This document shows positions 37,701-49,453 of a stretch of DNA of 64,000 nucleotides, piece by piece. The position numbers and the translations under genes are program-made. How positions within the stretch are numbered: position 1 is the stretch's first letter; each line of letters begins with the position of its first letter. This stretch comes from Edaphochlamys debaryana (lineage: Eukaryota; Chlorophyta; Chlorophyceae; Chlamydomonadales), in assembly GCA_016858145.1 (NCBI GenBank), contig JAEHOE010000090.1:124001-188000 (forward strand), read 5' to 3'. The notes beneath the pieces are model-generated. The model did no database searches, was not told the origin of the DNA, and saw nothing but the letters and a program-made list of their open reading frames with translations.

Positions 37701-39474
37701 CCTCCGCGGCCGCGGGTAGCGAGGCAGAGCGCGCCTTGGCCGCCTGCGCCAGCGCCAGAGCCGGCGGCAGGCCGCGCGTGGGGCCAAGCTGCACTGTCGC
37801 CGGCGGCGGCGCCAGGGAGGAGCTGGCGGGTGCACCGCTCGCGGTGCTACCCAGCGGCTGCCCTGGGGGCGGTTGCTGCTGCTGCTGCTGCTGCTGTTGC
37901 TGGATCGCGGGCGGAGGAGCGCCCGTGTTCTGGGCATCGCCGGGACCGGGCGCCGGTGCTGGCGTCGGGGCGGACGTCGAAGACGACGGGGCGGCACGCA
38001 TCCACGGAGGCGAGAAGGCGTGAGCAGGAGGCGTGCCTTGCTGGAAGGGCCCCGGCGCCATCATGTCGGAGGATCCCGATCGCGCCGAGCCCGGTTGCGG
38101 TGGCTGCGGGCCGCCATGTGGGTCGTGCTGCCAGCTGGGTACGTCTACGGGCGCACTGATGGACTGGTGCAGGTGCGGCGGCGGCATTGGGGGCGGCCCG
38201 TGAGGATGCGCGGCCGGGTGAGGCCCCTGCTGCCATGGGAACGGCGGGCCGTGTGGCATGGGCATCCCTGGCGGCAGCGGCAGCGGCGGGCCGTGCGGCG
38301 GGGCGAGGGGATGCCCGGGTGCTGGAGGGCCGTGCGGAAAGCCTGGTGGGGGCCGCATTCCCGCTTGCGGCCAAGGCTGGATAGGTCCCGGGCCATGGAA
38401 GGGCGGCTGCTGCTGCTGCCAGCCCGGCGGCGGCCCCTGTTGCCAGCCCTGGGGTCCAGGAAGGGGCTGGCCCTGCGCCTGCTGGTAGGAAGGCACGTGG
38501 TCAGGCTGCGCCTGAGCCCGACCTTGGGGATCGGGCTGGGCCTGGGCCTGGGCCTGGGCCTGGGCCTGGGCCTGGGCCTGGCCCCCGGCTCCTTGGGCCC
38601 TGCGCTCCGCCTTCATACGCTGCATTCGGAGCTGCTGCAGCCGTACTTGGATCTGGACCATCCGCATGGGCACAGCACCGTCCGCCCTCTCGCACTCCAG
38701 ATCCTCGATCTCCTGTGCAAGCGCAGCCAGCTCTGGGTCCTGGGGCGGGCCGGCGTTGGGCGGCTCGAAGCCTGGCGGGACCGCGCCTGCCCTGGGCCCC
38801 GGCCCAGTAAGAGGCCGGAGCGCTAGGCTGCCAAAGCCCGGTGGCGGATGGTGCCAGACCGGAGGCCCGAGGCCCGCTGGCCCTTGATGTGGCGGCTGTG
38901 CCAAGTGCGGCTGCGGCGGCTGGGGGAAGAAGGCGGGCAGCATGCCAGGCGGCCCCGATGTCACGGGTCCAGCCGCCGGCCCTGATGGGCCAGGTCCCGC
39001 CGAAGACTCGGCATCGACGCTGCGGTCCGCGAAGGAAGCTGCCAGCGCGCTGGCGGCTCCCGGCGCGCAAGTCCCCCACCCCATGCACAGCGCCAGGATG
39101 TCGGCATCCGCAAGGTCGCCGGATGCCGACCCTGACCCTGACTCAGAGCCACAGGACAGGTCTGCAAAGCTGGCGCTGCTTTCCGCACGGGGCGACTGGG
39201 AGAAGTCGCGCACCGAGATGCCGAGCTTGTCCAGAAGCCTCAAGCGAGGTCCCCTCGCCCGAAGCCGCGAGGCGCGATTTACTGCAGACCGTGAGCACAG
39301 ATAGAGTGCCTGCTGCCTGAGCGAAACCGTCAACAACGGCACGCCCAGCTGCTGAAGCAGTCGGCGAGGAGGCCGAGGTAGAGGCGCTTCCGCAACGTAC
39401 TCTGACTCGCCATCTGAGCTAGTTGGTGAATCGGACTCCATCGCGGGCTGCCCGCCGTCTTCGTCAAGATCCAT
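31638..39474 (-). CDS. Gene X: large two-round A-B-C module protein, 2174 aa, unknown family
   Basis: Nine exons with only phase 0 introns: 39474-36952, 36842-36639, 36523-36392, 36277-35288, 35127-34771, 34522-33299, 33047-32703, 32558-31887 and 31715-31638. Exon 1 (841 codons) starts MDLDEDGGQPAMESDS, then has a short ordered part (LLTVSLRQQALYLCSR, LRLLDKLGISVRDFS, DILALCMGWG), and long Pro/Gln tracts around a helix (RMVQIQVRLQQLRMQRMK). Module A reads ALWAALRDA...LPRRPAEAS.LELFG; B reads RASGD, LLLCAL.RDA, LQAERFRRRAGPAERLAA, LYGL, ALALAAVQ; C reads GVLSKLLGLPALRTLLERAS with SAAEVLTALARGLLGA. The order is A1-B1-C1-A2-B2-C2 with borders at introns. The last exon is short and basic. An upstream in-frame Met at 39501 is possible. 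No enzyme motif, signal or membrane span is visible. The helical repeats and Q/P-rich half suggest a scaffold or RNA-associated protein, but that is only a guess. Confidence 0.8.
37432..37471. repeat. (GGCTGC)n coding repeat in gene X
   Basis: Six-base repeat that encodes alternating Gln-Pro on the minus strand within exon 1. Confidence 0.85.
37874..37900. repeat. CTG/CAG coding repeat in gene X
   Basis: Triplet repeat that encodes a run of about ten Gln on the minus strand within exon 1. Confidence 0.85.
38535..38581. repeat. (GGCCTG)n coding repeat in gene X
   Basis: Hexamer repeat that encodes alternating Gln-Ala on the minus strand. Its length is likely to vary between strains. Confidence 0.85.
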
Positions 39475-40437
39475 CTCTCCGCGCGCTCGGCCGCGGCCCA
39501 CGCTAGAGGCGTGTCATGTAATGCGGCGTGTCTGTACAGTGCGTATGAGGGGCAGGTATCGGACTATTGGAAGGCGCTCGCGCGCTGCGTGTGCTGAGCG
39601 CCAGCCGGGGCGTGCATGCAGCGGACCCTTCTTGGACACGGCTGGGCGTCTTGCATGTTCTTGCATCCACCCAGGTCCACCCCCTGCAGGTTGCTCCTGG
39701 ATACTGAAGTTGATCGGTGGCTAGCGCTAGTGGTGTGTCTGCCCGCTACCCACTGCTCAGTCCCGTGCTTGGTCCCACTCTGCGCTGGTCTCTCCTGGTC
39801 CTCAGCTTGCTCCAGGGGGCTTGCTCCTGGCTTGCTCAGCTGGTCTCTCAGGGTCACTCCCGGAGTCCCGATAAGCGCCTCGGCGTTCCCTGGCCTTCCA
39901 AACAGCATGTGGTCTTCCACCATTCGGTGTGGTCACTTCAGACGAGGCCCCAGTCCAGGACTGCAACACTGCACCGACCCGTACAGGGCGCTAAGGTGGC
40001 CACAGCCGTGACGTTCCATGAGAGCGGCATCACACTTCCCCGTACCCGCCATTGCCCTGCCCTGGCTCAGCATGCAGCCCTGTACATGCCTCCTTCCGAT
40101 AGATATCACCCCCCTATAGTGCTCACGCCATGGGTGGAGTTTACCCGATCAAGAAAGCAGTCCCCATCAAGGGTAAGCATCACAATAAAGTACCCCACCT
40201 CCATGTCTGTTACGGGCGAGCCCCCATCACACACCGCCCCTTGCTTCGCTTCTCTCCCGCCGCACTCGTGCATCACAATGCCGAGGGCTCCAGGAGGCGA
40301 ATGGGGACTCTGAGGAGCCGAGGCCTGGCTGTGATGCATGCGGGAGGGTGGCGGCCATCCCACCCTTCCTCCTCAGGCCCCCTCCCAGCCCCCTCCCTCC
40401 CCCCACCATCCCGTACTGGCCGCTCACGGCCACTCCC
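39475..40437. other. Spacer: gene X upstream region and ZIP gene 3' flank
   Basis: The first 25 bp right of the X start resemble the upstream DNA of Y and Z (GCGCGCTCGGCCGCGGCC), after which X diverges completely, so X does not share the Y/Z promoter. 39540-40437 holds no recognisable gene. It includes the 3' flank of the ZIP transporter gene. Confidence 0.45.
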
Positions 40438-41913
40438 TCAGTGGTCGTGCCCCAGCCAGTGGTCCAGGATGTATAGGTTGGCGCTCATGATTGCCATGCC
40501 CACAAAGAGCGCAATCGAGGCGCTCTGCCGCCCCGCGTGCTCGAACGCGAGCGGCAGCAGCTCCGAGATCGACAGGAACGCCATGATGCCACCCACGGCC
40601 GCCAGCAGCATGTCCACGAGCTGCTTGTCCAGGTCCTTCGGGAAGAAGATCGCGAGCACGACCACAGCCAGAGGCTCCGCGAGACCAGAGACCGCGGCGT
40701 ACATGAATCCCCGCCACCGCGAGCCCGTCGCGAAGTAGACGGGCAGCGCGACCGCGACGCCCTCGGGCACGTTGTGAAGCGCGATCGCGAACGCCAGCGA
40801 CGCGCCGACCGCGTGCGACTTCATGGACGCGAGGAAGACGGCCACGCCCTCGGGGAAATTGTGCAGCGCAATGCCGATGGCCGTGATCAGGCCCGACAGC
40901 AGCACGCGCTTCTTCGCCTCACGGCGCACAGCCCGCTCCTTGGCGGAGACGGTCGTGGCAGGAGCCGGCGTGGAGGCCGCGTCGCTGCCGTCGGCCCTGG
41001 TGGAGTGGGGGCGTGCACGAAGGGAACAGGAGCTCAAGCACGCCCCGCCTCGCAATTGGGTGCCGCCGCCCCTTCCAAGAAGCAGCGGAAGAGGGCTCAC
41101 AGATGCAGCCTGCAGCCAAGGGCCCGGATTGTCTCCTGCCGTCGGGACCACCACCACTTTGTCACCCCGCGCTGCCGGCCGTCCGCCCGTGCTCACTTCT
41201 GTGCTCCGCCCTTCTTCGCTGGGGTCTTCTTTGGGCTTCCGTTCTCCTTCAGCTTCGCAACCGCTGGTGCGGTGGGCGTATCGTCGTCCAGGACGAGGCC
41301 CTCGCTGGAGGGCTCTGGGATGAAGTGGACCACCGCGGCAAAGAACGCAACGCCAGCGAAGAACCAGGCGTTGGCGGCCGCGAAGCCGACCTCCTCCACC
41401 GCAGACGGCATGAGGTCGAGCATGGAGATGCATAGCATGAGTCCGGCGGCCAGGCCCTGAGGAGAGTTGACGGCAGTGCGCCGGGAGAGACGTGGGGTGC
41501 AAGAAGGGTGTTTGGGGTTGCCCGACACGCGCGTGTCGGGCTGAGGTTGCAGCGCTCTGAGCACGATGCGGGTTCAGGCTACAAGTAGTCGGGCAGCTAA
41601 AACTCCATGGCTCGCGGTGAGGCCTGTCGCAGCAAGACGCGACGGCTTTGCATGGCCCCGGAGCCGACAATCAGCAACGCGAGAAGCGGGCACTCCCACA
41701 TCCATTCATGTTGCATGACATGCTCTTCAAGCTAGTTGCGCAAGCCAGATCGCTGTGGGTGCTGATGATGCCGAGCCGACCACTCGCCTGCAAGTAGCCG
41801 AGCCGCTTGAACTGCATCTTTGGCTGAATGACCACAATCAGGCCTCCGAGCGCCGTGCCCGCGGCGCCCAGGGCCGTGAGCATCAGCGCATGTATTACGC
41901 GTTCGTCGAGCAT
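40438..41913 (-). CDS. ZIP-family metal transporter (GufA/ZTP29 type), 314 aa
   Basis: Membrane importer of zinc or related divalent metals into the cytosol. Exons 41913-41788, 41456-41197 and 40996-40438; phases 0 and 2 close. The first intron begins with GC (CAG|GCGAGT), a rarer donor class. The protein has eight likely membrane spans: an N-terminal ALMLTALGAAGTALGGLIVV, then GLAAGLMLCISMLDL, WFFAGVAFFAAVV, a soluble Lys/Pro/Ala-rich loop, the metal-binding helices with HNFPEG (residues 174-179) and HNVPEG (203-208), and the C-terminal EPLAVVVLAIFF, GGIMAFLSISELLPLAFEHAG. The end is DHWLGHDH. These signatures and the spacing match plant ZTP29 and bacterial ZupT/GufA. The membrane (plasma, ER or plastid) cannot be told from sequence. 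It is not near any other metal gene. Confidence 0.9.
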
Positions 41914-43725
41914 TTTGCTATTCGCCTAACCGGCGGTCTGATCGATATGATCCTTAGCCGTAGATAGTCCTGCAAGCGCAGGCCGGGCCTCGCGCACGGC
42001 GCGGTGCGCAAGCCCCCTTGGGGCGGCAACTACTGCCCCGGTCAAACGGTCTCGCGTGCTGCTTAACGCGGTAACGGGTGGAGACAAAATAGCGGTGACA
42101 GGATGGGCAGTGAAGTGTGGGGGGCTTTACAGGAAAGCGGCTTTGTTCACGATGTCGGAGCAACGACCGCTCGTACCATATGTGTGTATGCGGGACACAC
42201 GCCGCCCGCCCCCGTGCTGACCCCGCCCGACTCCCCTGCCGGCCCCTGTCCTGCCCGCCGTGTCCCCTGTTCCTGACCCCGCTGCCCGCCCGCCCTTGCA
42301 GCGTCCGAGGTCCCGGGCCACCGCCAGCACCAGCACCAGCGTCAACACACCCAGCCAGCGCTGAGGCTGCCGTGCCCGCGCTCAGCCCGGTGCGTCCCCT
42401 GGCGAACCCTATCGCGCCACTCAGCCTTCCCCGTCCCCTGTCCTTGTCCCTCTTCCCCGTGGGTCAGCTGCCCCGGCGGAGCACGTGCACTCTGGCCCCC
42501 CCAGCTGAGTCCCTTTCCGCCCCTCACATGCACTCACTCAGCTGACCCCAGTCTGCCAGCCCCCAGCTCCCAGCCTCGCAGGTACCTCCACAGCTTTCTC
42601 TCCGCCTCGAGGCAGCCTGCGCCAGCGCGTGTTCCACAGCAAACTTTGCGCGCGGGCGGTGCGACCGGTGTCTACGAGCGTAAGGCAGCCTCAGCCCTAC
42701 ATCTTCAACGTCAGCCCCGTCGCGCGCTTCTCCCTTGTGGGGCCTTGCCATATCTGCCCCTCCCAAAACTATGCGGTTCATGCGCCGGCTCCTTGGTGTC
42801 GAGCTAGTTGCATTAGTGCACGCGGGATGGCGGGATGAAGCGTCTAGAGCCGTACTGCGGTACTTACCAGCCGTCCTTGCCACTGACTCTTTCCCCCGGT
42901 TCGCACTGCACACGCACCGCACTACTACCGTTAGCAACACCACAAGCTGACTCGACGCTGCGCTTCACATTGATCACAGGTGGGCCAACGTGCTCTAATA
43001 GCGGGACTGGCGGCCGCCTGCACGCACAACACCGGGGCCCTCGACACCAAGAGCCAGGAAAGTACCGTTTGCGCGCGCGGCTGCCCCTAGGTTAGCCCCT
43101 GCCTCGGCGATGCGCATTGCTGGCACCCTGCCTTCTTCTCTCGCGTTGCGACAGCGCGCTCAGCTGCATTCCCCTTCATCATCGTCCGGACTACGCTGCA
43201 CGGCCCCTGCGAGTACAGAACCCCCTGCCGGCCCAAGCTTCGCGCATGCAGCATAGAGTAGAGATTGCCCAACACTTCTAATCTTGGCGGCCAAGCTCAA
43301 GGAGCTGCCTCATGCAGCGCCTCCCCGCCTTGGGCGCCCAGCTTGACCTTCCGCCCTTGCCCACTCACGCGGGCACCAGGGGCACTCACCCCTGGCGGGC
43401 ACTGGGACCGGGCAGCACGCATCGTCGACTTTGCCCCAGCCCAAAGCCCAGGACAAGCCTTGTCATCCGGTGATGCTTGCTGCAACGAGCCACGTGCCTC
43501 AAACTGCCTCAACCACCCATGCTCTCTCCTTGCAACCTGACAGGTCGGCCAGACCAGACCACACCGCCACCACCAGCCCCTCCCAAGCTCGCGGCCAACA
43601 GAAGGAGTCCTCCTTCAAGACCGCCAGTTTCGGCTTAGTGGCAGAGCTTCTGCCGCCTGCCTCGTTGGCAGAACCCTGGAATGCTCCCTCGACAAAGGTT
43701 GAGGGCATGTCCTAGTCGCCGCGCC
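41914..43725. other. Spacer, 1.8 kb
   Basis: Upstream region of the ZIP gene and 3' flank of the first Nudix gene. Several open frames are C-rich and low in complexity with no splice-consistent model. I see nothing else in it. Confidence 0.4.
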
Positions 43726-45549
43726 TTACGACTGCTGCTGCCATGGCCCCTCGAGCTTGTCCGCAGCAGAGTCCAGCGCCGCTGCCAGGCCAGCTGCAAG
43801 CAAGGACACAGGGAGGAGGCGCAATTGATCACTGCAGAAGCTACGGTACCATCACTGTAGGAGCTGCGACCGAGGGTGTCAGGACCGTGGCAAGGCAGGC
43901 TCAGCAACAGGGGGCGTATGGATGGCCACTGCCCCGCGCCTCAGCAGCTACGATTGTAGCCACACATCACTTGGGCCCATGCTCTCCGGCCGGCATGGCT
44001 CACCTACGCTCGCCGCCGCGGGCTGCTTGGCCAGGTGGCGCAGGGAGGAGCGCACCACGAGCTTGTGGTCGAAGGCCAGGGCGGGGAGCGCAGAGATGTC
44101 GAACCAGCGAGCGTCCTTGGCGTCGTCCTGGAGTGGTGGGGGGCGGGGGGTGGGGGTCGGGGTCCAGCGCGCTCATGAGAGGCACGAACGCGCAGAGAGG
44201 AACGCTGTAACGACATTGGCCCTCACGCGCCCCAGACCCATCCTCCGCCCAAGCCTCCTGCGACCATCACGAACCCAGCCCCGGCCCCCCCGCCCCCTCA
44301 CCGCCGCCTTGACCCCCAGGTTGGTGGTGGGCACCAGGGCCGCATACGCCACCGTTATCGTCCAGCCCCGGGGGTCGCGCCCGGGGTCGCCGAACGCGCC
44401 AACCTGTGCGGAACGTGGTATGCAAGGAATCATTATCAAGTTTCAACGGGAACCGTGATGTGAAGTTGTCTTTGTCAAGATCCTCCTGGCATCACCTGCT
44501 GCCCTACCAGCACCTCCTATTCCCAACGACTATCCCTCGCCGCAAGGGTTCCTCCCCACGAGGGCCCCGCCAACTGCTGCCGCCGGCCCACCTGTGACAG
44601 GGACACCGAAGACGGGTCCACGGACGTCTCCTCCTGCAGCTCGCGAGCCGCCGCAATGTCCAGGCCCTCGCTCTCGTCCACGAACCCGCCGGGGAGCGCC
44701 CAGGCGTCCTGTAGTGATGGGGAGGGGGAGGAGGAATTCGAGGGCACTGAAGGTGCGCATAGGGTCTCGACAACGCACCCCTGGATGCGGGCTGAAGTGC
44801 CCTAAGTCCTGGCACGGGAACTCTCCGCCAAGAGCTCTATTGCGTGCCATCTTTACGGGCCCTTTCATCTTGGTCTGCCCAATGTGCCCATGGGAACCGT
44901 TCGCATGCCCCTGGTCCCTGGTTGTTGGCCTCCAAGTTCATGGGCGCAGGCCTCTTTGAAGGCCACCGCTGGTAGGAACGCCCCCAGCCCCCAGCCTCGG
45001 CGCAGGTCTCAAGCATGGCTAAGGGCACGGCGCCTCACCTTGAAGGGCGGGTTCTTCCTCTTGATTAGCAGCAGCTGCGCCGGCGCCCCTGCCGCGGGCT
45101 TGGAGACGATAATGGTGTCGACAGTCACCGCGGGCCGGGGGTACCTGCCAAGTCAAGTGCATTGTGAGCATCGCTTAGGGGCAAGGGGCAGGGGGCGGCA
45201 CACCCGGGGCGCTTGCTCCGAGGGGCATGCAGCGCTGACGGCAAGGTCACCGCAGCCAGGCAGGGGCATTCAGTTCAAAGGGCCCGAACCGCAAAGCCAG
45301 GGATGGCTCCATATCGTCCCCCCGCCTTCCCCTGGTGGCCCCCAGGAACCTCCCGGCAGCCGGACCGTCGTCTTCCCCCACCCAGAAAAGCCGCTGTACA
45401 TGTAGCTTGACTCACTGGTAGCAGAACTTGCCCGTCGCCGCGGCCGCGAAGGCAGTCGAAGTCGCGCGCGAGCTACGCCATCGCCTCGCAGCGAAGCCGA
45501 CGGCCACGCCAGCGCCGGAAGCGATCACACCAGTCAGCACATGGGCCAT
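43726..45549 (-). CDS. Nudix hydrolase A (ADP-ribose pyrophosphatase-like), 216 aa
   Basis: Hydrolyses a nucleoside diphosphate linked to another group; the sequence resembles ADP-ribose or NAD-metabolite pyrophosphatases. Exons 45549-45416, 45144-45039, 44708-44592, 44403-44302, 44127-44004 and 43793-43726, with closing phases. The Nudix box is GGFVDESEGLDIAAARELQE plus ETSV (G88, E94, R102, E103, E106, E107). The second conserved Gly of the box is Ser, while the metal-binding Glu residues are present. It is preceded by LLLIKRKNPPFKDAWALPGG, typical of this subgroup, and followed by DPRGWTITVAYAALV. The N-terminal 44 residues (MAHVLTGVIASGAGVAVGFA, ARRWRSSRATST) form a hydrophobic stretch followed by a basic Ser/Arg/Ala region, consistent with an organelle transit peptide or membrane anchor. 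The final exon reads GLAAALDSAADKLEGPWQ. It is the paralogue of the gene starting at 48992. Confidence 0.85.
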
Positions 45550-46810
45550 GCTTGCGTGCTAATGCGGGCAACTCGAGGTCGGGTATCGGAGAACTGGTTT
45601 GCGGAGAACTGGAAATGCGTTGTTGACTCCAGGCGTTCTACGTGGACAGCGAGGTGTGCTGGTGGAGTGCAAACGTAGTGTCTTGTTTCCGAATACGTGC
45701 GGGTGTGTGCTCGCGCCGGTTGGCCTGCCCGACCATGCGCCTGCAAGGGCCCGCCTCCCCTGCCTCCCCGGCTGTCTCCCGCACGCTTCCCGGCGCCGTC
45801 TCCCCCGCAACCACCCTTTCCCAAGCCTTCCCTACCACTTGTGCACCATCTCTGGCGTATCTTGGCCAACTCCCCGCTCAGCTGCTACCTTTGTCACGCC
45901 GTGCAACGCCCCAGCACCGCCAGCGGCGGCCTAGCAGGCTGGAGCGCCGCCCTGTTGCCCTTGCTGCAGCTGCACTGCCCGCACGGGGCCATTGCCTATG
46001 TGCTTGACGGGGGCTATGCCCGCCGAGCGCCGACCTGTGACCCTCCAGTGGCGTCCGGTGGTCGATTGGCCACAGTTGGCTGCGTGACACAGCTTACACT
46101 GGGGCGCGCCCCCGCTGGCCACACCCCTACGATTGCATTGGGGCAGCCTATGCTGTAGAGAATCGCTGCTGCCCTCAAGCACCCTACCCCAAGCACCACA
46201 CCCCGGCCCCTTCGCATCTACACATCACACCACATCACATAGCCCAACAGTCGAATGCCCACGCTTCTGTACTCGCGTCGAGCGAGCTGCGGCAGTTGGC
46301 CGCCAGATGCCCCTCCCCCCCCCAGATCACCACCCAACGACCCGCAGACCTGCACTTGCCGGCCTGGAGCACAACAGCCGTGCCCAGCCCAGAGTGAAGG
46401 TCCAGGGAAGCCACGCATGTGGTGCGGGTCACCACTTCCCAGGTTCCTGCCCACCGGTCTCAGCGCGCACATTGCACATGCCCACGCACGCCGCGACGGA
46501 TGCAACCAGATGCGCTGCGCCAGCAGGCGCCAGCGTCCCCTGCTCAGGCGTGTCGCTCCGCTCGGCACGCGAAGCCGCGGGTTGTCAGCCAAGTTCAGCC
46601 GAGCGCGTGCTCGACGCGCGCAATAAGAGGGCCCTCCTGCCCCGTCCTTTCCTCAGGACAGGCCCTCCTGATAATCCTCCTGCCCCTCCTGCTTCCCCTC
46701 CTCCTGCCGCTCTCTTGCACCCGCTGCCTCCACGCTCCAAGCCGCTCGCGCCCAGCAGCAGAAGGGCCTCCCAAGCCTCCGCCTGCGCCGCTGCCCCCTT
46801 GGCTGGCTCC
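45550..46810. other. Spacer between the two Nudix genes, 1.26 kb
   Basis: Upstream region of Nudix A and 3' flank of Nudix B. A minus-strand TGTAA (TTACA at 46096-46100) about 710 bp after the Nudix B stop could end its transcript. No gene seen. Confidence 0.4.
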
Positions 46811-48992
46811 TCACAAGCCGCCCTTGGTACGCTTGGGCGCGTCGTGTGGGCCCGCCTGGCCGTCCGCCTGCCAGGGCCCCTCCAGCTTCTCAGCCGCCGC
46901 CTCCAGGAGCGCCGCCAGCCCCGCTGCGGGTGGGCAAGGCAAGGGCAGCGGAAGAGCCGTTTAGGATAACTACTGAGGCGCATATGGGTTTCAATTTGAC
47001 ATTTGACTTGTCTTGCAGGCAAGCCCGAGGCTGGAGGCTGCTTCGGATGCGACGTGCGACGGGGACAGAGCAGACGCTCCAACAGGCTCAGGTGCCCACG
47101 CTCCCCGGCCGGGCTGGCTCACCCACGCTCGCCGCCGCAGGCTGCTTGGCCAGGTGGCGCAGGGAGGAGCGCACCACGAGCTTGTGGTCGAAGGCAAGGG
47201 CGGGGAGCGCAGAGATGTCGAACCAGCGAGCGTCTTTGGCGTCGTCCTGGAGTGGGGGTGGGGGCCGGGGTTCAGCGCATGTGAGAGGCATGAACGCGCG
47301 GAGAGGAGGTCCGGGCGGGACAGATAGGCGAGGGCCATCGCCACCGGCATAAGGTTGAGCGTGGCCCGAACTTCCGAAACGCTGTCAGGAGAGTGTGCCT
47401 GGCAGCTGGCGCGCCCGCTCCCTATCCTCCGGCCAAGCCACCCAGAAACCGTGAGCCCGACCCCAGCCCCCGGCCGCCTGCCCCCTCACCGCCGCCTTGA
47501 CCCCCAGGTTGGTGGTGGGCACCAGGGCCGCATACGCCACCGTGATCGTCCAGCCCCGGGGGTCGCGCCCGGGGTCGCCGAACGCGCCAACCTGTGCGGC
47601 GAGAGGAGGGTGAACAGCGTGATGCCCGGGATCCCCAACGAGTCCAACATGTCAACCCGGACAGGCTTCACCGCCCGTCTTTTGTACAGCGCCACCCTCA
47701 ACAGATCTTTCTCCGACTCTGGCAGGTCACTGGCAGTCCATCGCAAAGGCTCAGCTTAGACACTGCTTGAGGCCCGCTACCCGCGACCGCTGCCTGGTAA
47801 GTTCAGCGTGCAGAGGGCAGCCTGTGATCGGCCAAATCCACCCACAAGGCAACCCGCTTGGTGTTACCCGAAACATTCTTCCCATCTCGCCGCCCGCTGT
47901 TGCAAACCAAGCGTCCCACATGGCCCACACAAGTAGAGAGCTCCCGCCCTACGCGAAACCCCGCCTCCGGCACCCACTGGCAGGCCACCTTGGGCTAGCC
48001 TGAGCTGACAAGAGCCGTAGCCATGCACCAACCAAACAACCGTCCCTTCCGGTTTCTTGATAGCGGCCCATCCCCGCATAAATGTCCCTCCTCTCTACGT
48101 TCTACCGGCCGCTCACCTGTGACAAGGACACCGAAGATGGGTCCACGGACGTCTCCTCCTGAAGCTCGCGGGCCGCCGCTGTGTCCAGGCCCTCCCCTTC
48201 ATCCACGAATCCTCCAGGCAGCGCCCAGCCATCCTGTTCAGTGACAGAAAGGAAGGTGCGTGTTTCTAACACGAGAGGAAGGGTCTGGGCCGGGCCACAT
48301 GCTGAGAGCCAGGCGGGCTGTCCCAACCGCAGACACGGCGGTGTGTTTGCTGACCCTATGTTAGAGATAACTGTGTGTTTCGTGAAGGGTCCTCCCAAGT
48401 GGAACCTACGGCAGCTTGGGCCTCGGCTTCCCCAAGGTGACACACTGAAAGTTGCACAGCTGGCCCCCGCGGCCGTGGCCGCTGTTCCAGTGTGCCCGGC
48501 TGTGTGCGCCCCTCCCCGGTTTACCACGCGTCGCGGTCTCACCTTGAACGGAGGGTGCTTCCGCTTAATCAGCAACAGCTGTGGCGGCGTGCTGCCATTC
48601 GGCTTGCTCACAATGAGCGCGTCCACCGTCACCGCTGGGCGCGGGTACCTGCCAAAGGCATTTGCAATGAGGGCCTTGTGAGGGCCATGATCCAAACACA
48701 AAGAGGGGGGTATAGCCGTGGTGGTGGTGGTGGTGTGGTGGGAACCGAACCGAGCCATGACGCACAGGGAAACATGCAGGTCGCTGCAGTCTGGAAGCCG
48801 GCGAGCGAAGAACGAGCATCCAAAGGCCAACCCTAAGCTGATAATGCTCATGGGGCGTATGCCTCTGCCCGGCTTGAGGCACAGAAAGGCAGCTGATGTG
48901 CCCCAGCATGCGCCCGCCGTTGCCCTGTCGCTAGAACACAGGGAGTCAGCCTCTGCGGCTCCAGCTTACTCGTACGTAAAGTTGCCAGCCAT
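46811..48992 (-). CDS. Nudix hydrolase B (ADP-ribose pyrophosphatase-like), 194 aa
   Basis: Same six-exon structure as Nudix A, with identical phases and identical lengths for exons 2-5: 48992-48970, 48648-48543, 48233-48117, 47591-47490, 47246-47123 and 46923-46811. Exon 1 encodes only MAGNFTY and two bases of the next codon, so there is no leader and the enzyme is probably cytosolic. The Nudix box is GGFVDEGEGLDTAAARELQE plus ETSV, keeping every metal-binding Glu and again Ser for the last Gly. The IKRKHPPFKDGWALPGG segment before it matches ADP-ribose pyrophosphatase-type enzymes. The C-terminus (GLAALLEAAAEKLEGPWQ then PKRTKGGL) is about 15 residues longer than in A. It is head-to-tail with Nudix A, a clear tandem duplication. 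The natural substrate is not determined. Confidence 0.85.
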
Positions 48993-49453
48993 GCAGCCCA
49001 CTCTGCGCGTACTCTCTGCACTTGAGGATGGCGCGGAGCCCGGCGTGGACACAGCGAGCTGTGAGCTTGAGCAACCTATTGTACCCCACAGCGGTATTCG
49101 CATGCCACGGGCAGCTATGGGGCGCTAGGCTCGGGCTACCGAGGCCTGACCGAACTGCCTTCGAGCTGGAGCTGCATTGGCGGCAGCGAACGGGTAGAAA
49201 GGGCGGGTTCAGAGTCCCAAATGTTCGTGTATGGGCAGGTGCGGGCAAGACCGGCTGCGGGGCTGGCTGGGGGGCCTTCGCGGTTCGCGCAATTGGTTTA
49301 CACCCGAGTCCGGATGGTGGTGGCCACCCTCAACCCCCCCTCCAGCAACTAAGTATTTCGCTTTAGGGTGCGTCTGCTCTGTACTGCAGCTCTACAGCGA
49401 CCAGGGTCGCTAGCTGAACTCCGGGCTTGCACCGGCACACAGCACACGCAACC
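48993..49453. promoter_or_regulatory. Divergent promoter region, Nudix B / seryl-tRNA synthetase
   Basis: A 461-bp gap between two genes transcribed away from each other (ATG at 48992 minus, ATG at 49454 plus), so it must hold both promoters. No TATA box or other motif stands out. Confidence 0.5.
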
